NCBI GenBank assembly: GCA_003388555.1
Contig: QQVD01000030.1
Coordinates: 112,078 to 176,077, forward strand
Reading direction: 5' to 3'
Length of the DNA: 64,000 bases
From: Acidobacteriota bacterium
GTDB lineage: Bacteria; Acidobacteriota; Thermoanaerobaculia; Multivoradales; Multivoraceae
The translations under genes were made by a program, and so were the position numbers. Shown here piece after piece: positions 21,982-30,805 of this stretch (position 1 is its first letter; each line of letters begins with the position of its first letter). The notes beneath the pieces are model-generated. The model saw only the letters and a program-made list of their open reading frames with translations. It ran no database searches and was not told the origin of the DNA.

Positions 21982-23768
21982 CCGCCGGCTCCGGCGGGCG
22001 CGGCGGTCGGTCGAACGAGGCGGCGCCGGCCGGTCTGCACCAGCAGCTCGTCGGCGGTGGCGAAGCTGCGACGCGCCCAAGCGGGATCGGTGGCGGGGAA
22101 ATCGCTGCGGTAGTGGGCACCCCGACTCTCGCTGCGGCGCGCCGCGGCAGCGACCAGCAGTCGCGCCACCAGCAGCAGGTTGCGCTCCTCGCCGGCGACG
22201 CCAGCGAGCCGTGGCTCGAGCTCGGCGAGCCGACGGGCGGCGTGACTCAGGCCCTCGGCGCTGCGCACCAGGCCCGCGAACCGCCACATCAGATCGCCGA
22301 TCTCGCGGCGCAGAGCGGGATTCCGCTCCACCGCGACGTCGGCACGCGACCAGTCGATCTCGCCGGCGGCCAGCGATCGGCTCGCCAGGTGGCTGAGCGG
22401 GACCCGCGCCAGGAAGCCTTCCGCGGCGACGGCGCGCTTCGCCACCCGCTCGCCGAAGACCAGCGCCTCGAGCAGCGAGTTGCTGGCGAGGCGGTTGGCG
22501 CCGTGCACTCCGCTCGAGCTCACCTCGCCCGCCGCCCAGAGCCCGGGAAGGCTGGTGCGGCCGTCGCCGTCGGTCCATACGCCGCCCATGGTGTAGTGCG
22601 CCGCCGGAGTCACCGGAACCAGGTCGCGGCTTGGGTCGAGGCCGGCCTCGGCGCAGCTCGCCGCGGCGGTCGGGAAGCACTGTTCGAGAGGCCCGTGGGC
22701 GCGGATCACCGGGCGCAGATCGAGGAAGCTGGCGAGGCCCTGCTCACGGCGTTCCCAGAGGGTCCTGGCGACGACGTCGCGGGGCGCCAGCTCGGCGAGC
22801 TCGTGCACCTCGGGCATGAAACGTTCTCCGTCGGCGCAGACGAGCAGCGCGCCGGCTCCGCGCAGCGCCTCGGTGAGCAGCGGCGCCGCCACGTCGCCTC
22901 TGTCCGCCATCGGAGCGGCCGCGTCCGGCGTCGCGGAACGGTCCAGCGCTGTGGGGTGGAACTGGAAGAACTCGAGGTCGGCGAGCAGCGCGCCGGCCCG
23001 CGCCGCCATCGCGATGCCGTCGCCGGTCACAGCGGCCGGGTTCGTGGTGTGGGAGTAGAGCCGGCCGGCGCCGCCGCAGGCGAGCACCACGGCGCGGGCG
23101 ACGTAGGCGATCCGGCGCCCCCCTTGGATGCCCACGAGACCGGTGACCCGGCGCCCCAGCGCACCGTCCCAGAGCAGCAGGTCGGCAGCGAAGTAGCCTT
23201 CCTCGACCCGAATGCCCGGGTGCGCAGCCACCGCGGCGACCAGGGCACGGCTGATCTCGGCACCGGTGCGGTCGCCGCCAGCGTGCAGCACCCGGTTCCG
23301 GGTGTGGCCGCCCTCGCGACCGAGCGCCAGCTCGCCGTCGGCGTCGCGGTCGAAGCGGGCGCCGCCTCCGATCAACCGACGGATCGCCGCCGGGCCTCGA
23401 CGGGTGAGATCGCGAACCGTGCGCGGATCGCACAGGCCGACTCCGACCTCCGTGGTGTCGTCGGCGTGCTTCCGTGGCGAGTCCCCGGGCCCGACCGCGG
23501 CGGCGATGCCACCCTGGGCCCAGGCGGTGGAGCCGCCGGCGCCGAGGGCGAGCTTGGTGATCAGGACGACGTCGGCGCCCGCCTCGCCGGATGGCTCTGC
23601 CGGGTCACCCGCCGGGTCCTCGTGCCCGGCGTCCAGGCTGCCGGCTGCGGCGAGGGCGGCCGAGAGCCCCGCTGCGCCACTGCCGACGACCAGAACCTCA
23701 CACCAGCGCACCTCGTCGAAGTCGACCAGGGCTCCTTGCGGCGCTCCGCTGTCGCTGACGGGGGTCAC
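21978..23768 (-). CDS. nadB: L-aspartate oxidase
   Basis: A 596-residue flavoprotein that oxidises L-aspartate to iminoaspartate for quinolinate synthase. The FAD-binding Rossmann motif [17 protein letters not shown] is near residues 20-36, and [21 protein letters not shown], the substrate-region [10 protein letters not shown], and [23 protein letters not shown] with the [19 protein letters not shown] motif follow. The C-terminal helical domain is complete. The GTG start at 23768 overlaps the nadA stop by 4 nt (GTGA), so translation is coupled. A 12-residue insertion after the first beta strand ([14 protein letters not shown]) is unusual but lies in a loop. Confidence 0.95.
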   Translation of the reverse strand: MTPVSDSGAPQGALVDFDEVRWCEVLVVGSGAAGLSAALAAAGSLDAGHEDPAGDPAEPSGEAGADVVLITKLALGAGGSTAWAQGGIAAAVGPGDSPRKHADDTTEVGVGLCDPRTVRDLTRRGPAAIRRLIGGGARFDRDADGELALGREGGHTRNRVLHAGGDRTGAEISRALVAAVAAHPGIRVEEGYFAADLLLWDGALGRRVTGLVGIQGGRRIAYVARAVVLACGGAGRLYSHTTNPAAVTGDGIAMAARAGALLADLEFFQFHPTALDRSATPDAAAPMADRGDVAAPLLTEALRGAGALLVCADGERFMPEVHELAELAPRDVVARTLWERREQGLASFLDLRPVIRAHGPLEQCFPTAAASCAEAGLDPSRDLVPVTPAAHYTMGGVWTDGDGRTSLPGLWAAGEVSSSGVHGANRLASNSLLEALVFGERVAKRAVAAEGFLARVPLSHLASRSLAAGEIDWSRADVAVERNPALRREIGDLMWRFAGLVRSAEGLSHAARRLAELEPRLAGVAGEERNLLLVARLLVAAAARRSESRGAHYRSDFPATDPAWARRSFATADELLVQTGRRRLVRPTAAPAGAGG

Positions 23769-24907
23769 GACAACGGTCCGGTGGTGCTGAGACCCGTCAG
23801 CGAATCGGTGACCGGAGCGCGTGCGATGAGCTCGGGCTCCACCGGGCTCTCGGAGCGCGAGCCCCGGTGTAGGCCGTGGGTGGGGATGGCCAGCATGCGC
23901 TCGACGGCGCGGCGCGCCCGCTTCGCGACGTCCGGCTCGACGGTGACCTCGTCGCGCAGGTGGATCAGGCTGTCGAGGATCTTCGGCAGCGTGATCCGCT
24001 TCATGTGCGGACAGAGGTTGCACGGCCGCACGAACTCGACGTCGGGGTGGGCGACGGCGACGTTGTCGCTCATCGAGCACTCGGTGACCATCACCACCTT
24101 GCGCGGCTTGTGGTCGCCGACGTAGCCGATCATCGCCGACGTCGAACCGACGAAGTCGGCCTCGTCGAGCACGTCGGGCGGGCACTCCGGGTGGGCGATG
24201 ATCTGCAGGCCAGGATCGTTCTCACGGTAGCGCCGCAGCTCGTCGCCGGTGAAACGCTCGTGCACCTCGCAGTGGCCCTTCCAGGCGATGATCTCCTTGT
24301 CGGTCTGCGACGCCACCCAGCGCGCCAGGTACTCGTCGGGCAGGAAGAGCACCCGGTCGCTGTCGAGCGACTCGACCACCGCCAGCGCGTTCGAAGAGGT
24401 GCAGCAGACGTCGGTCTCGGCCTTCACCTCGGCCGAGGTGTTGACGTAGGTGACCACCGGCACACCGGGATAGCGCTCCTTGAGCAGCCGGATGTCGGCG
24501 CCGGTGATCGAGTCGGCGAGCGAGCAGCCGGCTCGCCGGTCCGGGATGAGCACGGTCTTCTCGGGATTGAGGATCTTCGCGGTCTCGGCCATGAAGTGCA
24601 CGCCGCAGAGCACGATCAGGTCCGCCTCCGTGTCGGCCGCCTGCTGCGCCAGCGCCAGCGAGTCGCCGGTGAGGTCGGCGACGCCGTGGAAGATCTCCGG
24701 CGTCTGGTAGTTGTGCGCCAGGATCACCGCGTTGCGGCGCTGCTTCCACTGCCGGATGGCGTGGATCAGCGGCGCGTGCACCGGCCACTCGATCTCGGGC
24801 AGCACCCCGCGCACCCGCTCCCAGACGTCGGCCGTCGCGGCCTTCACCTCCGGAGTGAACTCGAGGTTCTCGGATCGGTCGCTCCGGAGAGTGTCGTCGG
24901 CCTTCAT
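23765..24907 (-). CDS. nadA: Quinolinate synthase (4Fe-4S)
   Basis: A 380-residue enzyme that condenses iminoaspartate with dihydroxyacetone phosphate to quinolinate. Motifs: [61 protein letters not shown]-like VTECSM and [14 protein letters not shown]; the three cluster cysteines are those in LCGVHF, HPECPP and NLCPHM. The ATG at 24907 is preferred over one at 24979 because an AAGGGA sits 7 nt upstream and the longer version would run through the operator at 24972-24988. First gene of the nadABC operon; its upstream region carries a promoter and two operator-like palindromes. Confidence 0.94.
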   Translation of the reverse strand: MKADDTLRSDRSENLEFTPEVKAATADVWERVRGVLPEIEWPVHAPLIHAIRQWKQRRNAVILAHNYQTPEIFHGVADLTGDSLALAQQAADTEADLIVLCGVHFMAETAKILNPEKTVLIPDRRAGCSLADSITGADIRLLKERYPGVPVVTYVNTSAEVKAETDVCCTSSNALAVVESLDSDRVLFLPDEYLARWVASQTDKEIIAWKGHCEVHERFTGDELRRYRENDPGLQIIAHPECPPDVLDEADFVGSTSAMIGYVGDHKPRKVVMVTECSMSDNVAVAHPDVEFVRPCNLCPHMKRITLPKILDSLIHLRDEVTVEPDVAKRARRAVERMLAIPTHGLHRGSRSESPVEPELIARAPVTDSLTGLSTTGPLS

Positions 24908-24971
24908 GTCGCGGTCCCTTCCGCCGGCAGGCGTCGACTCCGACGTTTCGTCGTGTCGGCCAACCGGCTTT

Positions 24972-24988
24972 ATGCTCATTCGGAGTAT
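24972..24988. promoter_or_regulatory. Operator-like palindrome 1 upstream of nadA
   Basis: ATGCTCATTCGGAGTAT, that is ATGCTC-N5-GAGTAT, an imperfect palindrome with one purine/pyrimidine exchange. It lies 65 bp before the nadA start, inside the predicted leader. It matches palindrome 2 at 13 of 17 positions in the same orientation, and the centres are 63 bp apart. Regulator inferred to be the NUDIX/winged-helix protein encoded just upstream. Confidence 0.6.
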
Positions 24989-25006
24989 TACTGGAGCGCA
25001 AGAAAA

Positions 25007-25028
25007 GTCGAGAAGATCCCTTCTCGAC
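25007..25028 (-). other. Perfect 9-bp hairpin in nadA leader
   Basis: GTCGAGAAG, four-base loop ATCC, CTTCTCGAC, on the plus strand; transcribed on the minus strand toward nadA. It lies just downstream of the predicted -10, between the two operators, at the expected 5' end of the transcript, so it could be a 5' stabilising hairpin or another protein site. Confidence 0.55.
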
Positions 25029-25034
25029 AGCTTA

Positions 25035-25051
25035 ATGCTACTTCTGAGTAT
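25035..25051. promoter_or_regulatory. Operator-like palindrome 2, overlapping the nadA promoter
   Basis: ATGCTACTTCTGAGTAT, ATGCTA-N5-GAGTAT. It covers the predicted -10 and most of the spacer of the nadA promoter, the usual place for a repressor. Same orientation and half-site spelling as palindrome 1. Confidence 0.6.
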
Positions 25052-25064
25052 AAGGGTGTGTCAA
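25035..25064 (-). promoter_or_regulatory. Predicted sigma-70-type nadA promoter
   Basis: On the minus strand, TTGACA (25064-25059), an 18-bp spacer, then TAGCAT (25040-25035). The -35 is a perfect consensus hexamer and the -10 matches 4 of 6. It is the most AT-rich stretch of the neighbourhood. A TATACT overlaps the spacer but has no -35 at the right distance. Confidence 0.5.
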
Positions 25065-25481
25065 GGGGTGGCGGAAGGGGTTGGGGGTTGGGGGTCAGGG
25101 GATAGGGGTTGGGGGCAAGGGGGGTTGGGGGTTAGATCAGGGATCAGGATCAGGGAAGAGTCGGAGAACGGAGGACAGGGAGTCGAGCCGGATGCCTGGG
25201 ACACCCCCACCCGGCCTCCCCCTGAAGGGGGAAAAGCTGGCGCTCGCCCGACTTCACGAGCTCGTGGCCGGGAGTCAGCACCGAGCCGCCCTCGGCGGGA
25301 GCTCCTCGAGAAGTCCTTTGTCCCGCCCTTCCCGCTGCCCTGCCGCCTGCCACTTGCAACTTCGCCTTCGTCCCGAAGTTCCCTTGGGCACTCCTGGCTC
25401 TTTGCAGATCTCCCTCTTCCCTGACCCCTGACCCCTGACCCCCTGACCCCTGACCCCTAGCCCCTCCGCTTCCCCTGACCC
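25065..25481. repeat. Composite G-rich / hairpin / C-rich repeat, copy 1
   Basis: Runs of GGGGTTGG and AGGGG type (about 25065-25140), a spacer, then a core at 25200-25232 (GACACCCCCACCCGGCCT followed by CCCCCTGAAGGGGG), and finally tandem CCCTGAC heptamers from about 25420 to the end. Copy 2 at 34582-34901 has the same order and the same core with one mismatch in 33 nt. The left G-rich and right C-rich arms are roughly complementary. No gene is present. Confidence 0.7.
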
Positions 25482-26504
25482 CTAACCCCTGACCTCCCGT
25501 CGCGCCGGCAGGCCGACGCCCGGAGCGGCACGCTCACGCACCACCTCGCGGCGGAAGCGGAAGAGCTCGGCGGGTCGGCCGCCGGTCTGGGTGTGGCGGC
25601 GTCCGGTGCCCTCGACCAGGCCGCCTCGCTCCACCAGGCGGCGGAAGTTCTGCTTGTGCAGGCGGACGCCGGCGAGCGCCTCCACCGCCCGCTGCAGCTG
25701 CAGCAGGGTGAACTCGTCGGGCATCAGCTCGAAGACCAGCGGCCGGTACTTCAGCTTGCCGCGCAGCCGGCCGAGGGCGGTGGCGAGGATGCGGCGGTGG
25801 TCGACGGCCATCGCCTGCGAGGTGTAGATCGGATCGCCGGACGCTCCGGCCTCGCCGGCTCCGCGACGCCCCTCGTGCACCAGCCGCGCCTCGTAGAGCA
25901 GCTCGTAGCGCTCGAGAACCCGCTCGGTGTCCCAGCCGCCGGGGCCGAGCCCGAAGGCGATCTCGATCCGCTCGCGCCGCGCGGCGCGCTGTGCCGGCAC
26001 GCCAGCCGCCCACTGCTCGAGCTCGGCGAGCAGTCCCTGCAGGCGCTTGGTGCGGCCTTCGCGGCGATCCTCCCAGGGTAGGAAGCGGTAGCAGTCGCTC
26101 CACTCGGCGCGTGTGGTAGCGGCGACCTCGCGCTCCTCGACCAGCGCCAGATAGGCGATCGAGAGGATGCGCTGCGCGGCGCCTCTCTCGCCCGCCGTCG
26201 ACGGCGCCTCGACGCGACGGCGGTCGTCGCGATCGCGGTCGCCGAAGGTGTAGAGCTGCTCCACGTAGCCGAGCTCGAGCCCGGACTGTTCGCGCACCCA
26301 CTTGCGCAGCGCGATCTCGAGGGTGCGGTCGGCGACCGGATCGAGGGCGCCGAACGGCAGCGCCGGGTCGTCGGAGCGGCCGAGCTCGCTGCGGTCGACG
26401 GTGAGCACCCGAGGCACCTCGTTGGTCACCGCGAGCAGCACGCCGCTGAGCACGATCTGGACCCCCGAAGCGGCGCCGGCTGGCGCAGTGGGAGACTCGC
26501 TCAC
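25482..26504 (-). CDS. NUDIX/winged-helix transcriptional regulator, NrtR-like NAD regulator
   Basis: A 340-residue protein. Residues about 10-165 are a NUDIX fold whose catalytic box is degraded: G-ALDPVADRTLEIAL-RKWVREQSGL lacks the REUxEE glutamates. It keeps the YVEQLYTFGDRDRD and ILSIAYLALVEE segments typical of NrtR regulators. After a middle region with WSDCYRFLPWEDRREGR comes a winged helix at about 265-330 (FTLLQLQRAVEALAGVRLHKQNFRRL, GGRPAELFRF). NrtR proteins repress NAD genes and release DNA when they bind ADP-ribose or NAD; this longer form resembles the group annotated as NAD regulator. The GTG at 26504 overlaps the lipB stop by 4 nt, so it is translated with lipB. Targets likely include nadABC (inference). 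Confidence 0.82.
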   Translation of the reverse strand: MSESPTAPAGAASGVQIVLSGVLLAVTNEVPRVLTVDRSELGRSDDPALPFGALDPVADRTLEIALRKWVREQSGLELGYVEQLYTFGDRDRDDRRRVEAPSTAGERGAAQRILSIAYLALVEEREVAATTRAEWSDCYRFLPWEDRREGRTKRLQGLLAELEQWAAGVPAQRAARRERIEIAFGLGPGGWDTERVLERYELLYEARLVHEGRRGAGEAGASGDPIYTSQAMAVDHRRILATALGRLRGKLKYRPLVFELMPDEFTLLQLQRAVEALAGVRLHKQNFRRLVERGGLVEGTGRRHTQTGGRPAELFRFRREVVRERAAPGVGLPARREVRG

Positions 26505-27283
26505 CGCACCGCCTCGGGAGCGTCGCCGTAACGCCCTCCGAGTGGACGCCCGAAGACCTGTCGGAAGTGCCGGTCGAGGACCGCGGCGACCTCCTCGAGG
26601 CGTGGCGCAGCGCCGGTCTCGCGTTCGATCGAGGTCAGCTCGACGCCGTGCAGGCCGCAGGGCACGATACCGCCGAAGAAACCCAGATCGGGGGCGACGT
26701 TGAGCGCCAAGCCGTGGGTGCTGGTCCAGCGCTTGAGGTGCACGCCGATCGACGCGATCTTGCGGCGCATCCGGAAGCGCTCCGGGTCGGGTCGCGTCCA
26801 CACCCCGATCTCGTCACCCTGACCCGCCTCGGCCTCGACGCCGTACTCGCCGACGGTACGCACCAGCACCTGCATCAGGTCGGCGACGAAGCGGCGCACG
26901 TCGCGCCGGTCGGGCTGCAGGCTGATGACGGGATAGCCGACCAGCTGGCCGGGGCCGTGGTACGTGACCTTGCCGCCGCGGTCGCATTCGACCACCTCCA
27001 CCCCGCGCGCGGCGAGCCACTCGTCGCTCGCGACGATGTCGCCGCGCACCGCGTTGCGACCCAGGGTGAAGACGTGATCGTGTTCGAGCAGGTAGAGGGT
27101 CTCGGGGCGCTCACCGCCGGCCGCCAGCACCGCCTCGCGGCACCCCTCCTGCACCGCCAACGCGTGGCGGTAACCGCAGCGACCCAGCCAGACGGTGCGC
27201 AGGGGCCTTTCCGAGCTCGGCGTCTCGCGCAGCGAGAGGCGAGCGGGCGCTCCTTCCGGTTTCGCTTTCGCGACCTCGGTCAT
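26501..27283 (-). CDS. lipB: Octanoyl-[acyl-carrier-protein]:protein N-octanoyltransferase
   Basis: A 260-residue cytoplasmic enzyme that moves octanoate from ACP to lipoyl domains, the first step of endogenous lipoate attachment. Motifs: LLEHDHVFTLGRNA, CDRGGKVTYHGPGQLVGYPV, RRKIASIGVHLKRW (catalytic Lys) and GGIVPCGLHGVELTS (catalytic Cys). The ATG at 27283 is chosen; a GTG immediately upstream at 27286 is possible and neither has a strong ribosome site. It lies 31 bp after the E2 gene, whose lipoyl domain is its substrate, and overlaps the regulator gene downstream. LipA is not in the window. Confidence 0.93.
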   Translation of the reverse strand: MTEVAKAKPEGAPARLSLRETPSSERPLRTVWLGRCGYRHALAVQEGCREAVLAAGGERPETLYLLEHDHVFTLGRNAVRGDIVASDEWLAARGVEVVECDRGGKVTYHGPGQLVGYPVISLQPDRRDVRRFVADLMQVLVRTVGEYGVEAEAGQGDEIGVWTRPDPERFRMRRKIASIGVHLKRWTSTHGLALNVAPDLGFFGGIVPCGLHGVELTSIERETGAAPRLEEVAAVLDRHFRQVFGRPLGGRYGDAPEAVR

Positions 27284-27314
27284 CACGGTCCGCAGGGGTG
27301 ACGGCGCCGACCGC

Positions 27315-28781
27315 TCAGCGGTACGACTCCAGCTCCTCCCAGCGCGAGCCGGTGAGCGTCTGCTTTACCCGCACCATGAACTGCTCGGCGTCGGCGCCGT
27401 CGATGAGCCGATGGTCGTAGCTGAGAGCCAGGTAGGCCATCGGTCGGATGCCGATGCTGTCGTTGCCGTTCTCGTCGGTGAGCACCACGGCGCGCTTCTC
27501 GATCGCACCGAGACAGAGGATCGCCACCTGCGGCTGGTTGACCAGCGGAGTGCCGAAGAGCGAGCCGAAGACGCCGGGGTTGGTGATGGTGAAGGTGCCT
27601 CCCTGGACCTCGTCGGGCTTGAGCTGCCGCGCCCGGGCTCGATCGGCGAGATCGTTCGCGGCGCTGGCGAGCCCAACCAGGTTGAGGTTCGCGGCGCGCT
27701 TGATCACCGGCACGATGAGGCCGTGTTCCATCGCCACCGCCATACCGAGGTTGATGTCCTGCTTGTAGACGATGTTGGTGCCGTCGACGGAGGCGTTGAA
27801 GACCGGATAGGTCTTGAGACCGTCGATCACCGCCTTGAAGAAGAACGGCATGTAGGTGAGTTTGGTCTTCTCCCTGGCCTGGAACCCCGCCTTGGCGCGA
27901 TCGCGCGCCGCGACGACACCGCTGAGGTCGACGTCGAAGACGGTGGTCACGTGGGCCGACGTCTCCTGCGAGTACAGCATGTGCGCCGCGGTCAGACGCC
28001 GGATGCGCGACATCGGCTCGATCTCGACCCGTTCGTTCGGCGTGTAGGCAGGCACGGAGAAGGAGAGCTCGTCGCGGGAGGACCTCGCCGCCGGCGCGGC
28101 GCCGGTGGCCGGCGTCTCCGCCTGGCGGCTGACCATCTCCTGGCTCGCAGTGGCTCGCGGCGGGGCTTCCGCCCGCGGCTGCTCCGCGCTCGCAGCAGCG
28201 GCAGCTCGGGCCGGCTCTTCGGCGGCCACTCCCGGTCCGTGCTCGGGCCTCGCTTCGTCGGGCTGCTGCTCCAGGTAGGCGAGGATGTCCTGCTTGGTGA
28301 CCCGGCCACCGATGCCGCTGCCTTCGATCTCGGCGATGTCGACGCCGTGCTCGGAGGCGATCTTGCGTACCACGGGCGACGAGAACCGACGGGTGCGCTC
28401 GTCGAGGCTCATCGGACCGTCGTCGGAGTCGGGCTGCGCCCCGGCGGCGGTGGCGCTGCCCGGCGCCGCAGCTGCGGCCCGATCCTCTGCCGCCTCACCC
28501 GCCTGGCTTGGCGCTGGCACGGCATCCTTCGCCGGCTCCGACCCGGCGGCGCCGATACGGCCGATCACCGCATCGACCTCGACCGTCTCGCCCTCCTGGA
28601 AGAGGATCTCGAGCAGGGTGCCGGATGCAGGCGACGGGATCTCTGCGTCGACCTTGTCGGTCGAGATCTCCAGCAGCGGCTGATCGCGCTCGACTCGGTC
28701 GCCGACGGCGGCCAGCCACTTGGTGATCGTGCCCTCGGCGATCGACTCGCCCATCTGGGGCATGATGATTTCGGTCGACAT
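27315..28781 (-). CDS. 2-oxoacid dehydrogenase E2 (dihydrolipoamide acyltransferase, probably succinyltransferase)
   Basis: A 488-residue E2 core subunit. One lipoyl domain at residues 1-76 with the lipoylation site [13 protein letters not shown] (Lys43); an Ala/Pro/Gln-rich linker; an E1/E3-binding domain ([31 protein letters not shown]); a second long flexible linker; and the catalytic domain from about 255, ending in [15 protein letters not shown] with the active-site His and Asp. The TDKVD lipoyl site and GESIAEGTI start are typical of 2-oxoglutarate or branched-chain enzymes, so sucB is likely but not proven; no E1 gene is in the window. GGAG precedes the ATG by 9-10 nt. It sits with lpdA and lipB. 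Confidence 0.9.
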   Translation of the reverse strand: MSTEIIMPQMGESIAEGTITKWLAAVGDRVERDQPLLEISTDKVDAEIPSPASGTLLEILFQEGETVEVDAVIGRIGAAGSEPAKDAVPAPSQAGEAAEDRAAAAAPGSATAAGAQPDSDDGPMSLDERTRRFSSPVVRKIASEHGVDIAEIEGSGIGGRVTKQDILAYLEQQPDEARPEHGPGVAAEEPARAAAAASAEQPRAEAPPRATASQEMVSRQAETPATGAAPAARSSRDELSFSVPAYTPNERVEIEPMSRIRRLTAAHMLYSQETSAHVTTVFDVDLSGVVAARDRAKAGFQAREKTKLTYMPFFFKAVIDGLKTYPVFNASVDGTNIVYKQDINLGMAVAMEHGLIVPVIKRAANLNLVGLASAANDLADRARARQLKPDEVQGGTFTITNPGVFGSLFGTPLVNQPQVAILCLGAIEKRAVVLTDENGNDSIGIRPMAYLALSYDHRLIDGADAEQFMVRVKQTLTGSRWEELESYR

Positions 28782-28878
28782 CTCTGCTCTCTCCGATCGT
28801 GCTGTCGAGCCGCGCGAAGTAGCTCGAATCTCTCTGGTGGTCGGATTGTCTGTCTTCTGTCAGGAACCTGGTTCGCGG

Positions 28879-28914
28879 CTCTGGGGGCTCTGGGGGCTCT
28901 GGGGGCTCTGGGGG
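28879..28914. repeat. 9-bp tandem repeat, four exact copies
   Basis: The unit CTCTGGGGG is repeated four times without change in the 224-bp gap between lpdA and the E2 gene. On the transcribed minus strand it reads CCCCCAGAG. No gene or clear terminator is in the gap. Confidence 0.85.
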
Positions 28915-29005
28915 ATGGGATCGCCGAGGCTCTCTGCTCACGATCTCCGTGCCGGCCCTTGCGCTGGGAGAGAGCTCAGGCCTGGATCGTTCAGGTGTGG
29001 ATGAC

Positions 29006-30436
29006 TCAGATGTGGATGGCGTGGCCGGCAGCGGCGTGGGCGGCCTCTGCAACCGCCTCGGCGAGAGTCGGGTGGGCGTGGATGGTGCGGATGATCTCCT
29101 CGTTCGTCGACTCGATGCGTAGCGCCACGCAGGCTTCGGCGATCAGGTCGGTCGCCGAGGGACCGATGATGTGCACCCCGAGCACCTGGTCGAAGCGCTT
29201 CTCGCGCACCACCTTGACGAAGCCCGCGGTCTTGCCGAGCACGGCGGCCTTGCCCAGCGCCGAGAACGGGAACTTGCCCACTGCGACGTCGAGACCGCGT
29301 TCGCGAGCCGCCTTCTCGGTGAGGCCGACCGAGGCGACCTCCGGGTCGCAGTAGGTGCACCATGGCACCTGGTCGTAGTCGATCGCACGCACCGCCATGC
29401 CGGCGATGTGCTCGACCGCCAGGATCCCTTCGGCCGAGGCGACGTGGGCGAGCAGCGGCGTCGCGATCACGTCGCCGATGGCGTAGACGTTGGGCTGGGC
29501 GGTCTGCTGGTAGCCGTTGACCACCACCCGGCCGCCTTCGAGCTGGATGCCGCACTGCTCGATGCCGAGCCCGCGGGTCACCGGGCTGCGACCCACCGCC
29601 ACCAGCAGCTGATCGGCGGCGATGGTCTCGGCGCCGCGCGCCGAGCTCACCGACGCCTCGACGCCGAGCCCCACCCTCTGCACCGCCTCGAGCCGGGTAT
29701 CGACACGGACGTCGATGCCGCGTCTGCGCAGCGCCCGAGCCAGCTCGGCGCTGACCTCCTCGTCCTCCAGCGGCAGGAGTCTCGGCATCACCTCGACCAG
29801 GGTCACTTTGCTGCCCAGTGAGGCGAAGATCGATGCGAACTCGACTCCGACCGCGCCGCCGCCGAGAACCAGGAGGCGCTCGGGCACGCTCGTCGACTGG
29901 AGGATCTGGTCGCTGTCGAGCACCGATCTGCCGTCGGTGGGCAGGCCGTCGAGCTGGCGCGGCACCGAGCCGGTCGCGAGGAGCACGTGCCGCGTCGGCA
30001 GGCTGCGCGGGCCGTCTTCCGCCCCACCGTCGACCGGCTCCACCTCGACCTCGGTGGGAGAGCGCAGGCGTCCGCGACCGCGCACCGTGGTGACGCCGTT
30101 CTTCTCGAGCAGGTAGGCGACGCCGCGGGCATTTTTCTGCACCACGTCGCGGCGGTAGGCATGGCCGGCTGCCGGATCGAAGCTGACGTCGCCGCCCACC
30201 TGGACGCCGAAGCGGGAGGCGTCGCGGGCCGACTCGAGCACCTCGGCAGAGTGCAGCCATGCCTTGGTGGGGATGCAACCGCGGTGAAGGCAGGTACCGC
30301 CGAACTGGGCGTCCTTCTCGACCAGCGCGGTGCTCAGGCCGAGCTGCGCGGCACGGATCGCGGCCACGTAGCCGCCGGGACCGCTGCCGATGACCACGAG
30401 GTCGTAGGTCGAGTCGTTGGCTTCGCTGTCGGACAC
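29006..30436 (-). CDS. lpdA: Dihydrolipoyl dehydrogenase (E3)
   Basis: A 476-residue FAD/NAD flavoprotein that reoxidises the dihydrolipoyl groups of 2-oxoacid dehydrogenases and passes electrons to NAD. The FAD motif VVIGSGPGGYVAAIRAA lies near residue 15, the redox disulfide in GGTCLHRGCIPTK (Cys49, Cys54), the NAD motif VLGGGAVGVEFASIFASLG in the middle and the dimer-interface His-Glu motif HAHPTLAEAV at the end. The GTG start at 30436 is chosen for GGGAG 7 nt upstream; a 32-residue upstream extension is unlike the family. It heads the lpdA-E2-lipB-regulator run, 224 bp ahead of E2. Confidence 0.95.
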   Translation of the reverse strand: MSDSEANDSTYDLVVIGSGPGGYVAAIRAAQLGLSTALVEKDAQFGGTCLHRGCIPTKAWLHSAEVLESARDASRFGVQVGGDVSFDPAAGHAYRRDVVQKNARGVAYLLEKNGVTTVRGRGRLRSPTEVEVEPVDGGAEDGPRSLPTRHVLLATGSVPRQLDGLPTDGRSVLDSDQILQSTSVPERLLVLGGGAVGVEFASIFASLGSKVTLVEVMPRLLPLEDEEVSAELARALRRRGIDVRVDTRLEAVQRVGLGVEASVSSARGAETIAADQLLVAVGRSPVTRGLGIEQCGIQLEGGRVVVNGYQQTAQPNVYAIGDVIATPLLAHVASAEGILAVEHIAGMAVRAIDYDQVPWCTYCDPEVASVGLTEKAARERGLDVAVGKFPFSALGKAAVLGKTAGFVKVVREKRFDQVLGVHIIGPSATDLIAEACVALRIESTNEEIIRTIHAHPTLAEAVAEAAHAAAGHAIHI

Positions 30437-30805
30437 TTCGATCTCCCTCGAGAGCTCTCGGATGTGTGGCGCCGGCCGGGTCCCGGAAGGCAGCGATCGG
30501 CCGCTGCAAGGGCCCGCGCCCCAGCCCGGCAACGCGGTCTCACCGACGCCTCGCCGCAGATAGGCTGCTGCGGCGGCCTGCGCGAGCCGGGGACCTCCCG
30601 CCGCCGTGCTCCTCCGCAGCGGCTCTCGGGCCTCGCTGAAGCAGCTGCCGCTCTTGCCAGCCTCCGGTCCCCGGCTTCCTCCACCGCGGGACCGAGCACG
30701 CTGCGCGGGCGCTCGCGCCAGTCTACCAGCGGGCCGCGCCCGGCCCGCCGGCTCTTCACAGCGCCACCGGCCCGGGCATGGTAGCGGCCCGCACCGCGAA
30801 GGGCA
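30437..30805. other. Intergenic region upstream of lpdA
   Basis: A 369-bp gap between the lpdA start and the end of the ABC permease gene. It presumably contains the lpdA promoter, but it is uniformly G+C-rich and I could not pick one out. The operator-like ATGCTC-N5-GAGTAT motif found before nadA is not present here. Confidence 0.35.

Noticed and set aside
24908..25034. Possible NAD+-I (nadA motif) riboswitch, known from Acidobacteriota upstream of nadA
   Set aside because: I looked for its tandem conserved motifs in the leader and could not recognise them. Some GCCGG/CCGGC pairing exists near 24920-24968, but that is weak evidence; a covariance-model search would decide.
25420..25496. Telomere-like C-rich repeats marking a replicon end
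   Set aside because: They lie inside a chromosome-like gene order with genes continuing on both sides, and a second copy is internal too.
25482..26504. Active NUDIX hydrolase
   Set aside because: The catalytic glutamates are missing and a winged helix follows, so regulator is the better call.
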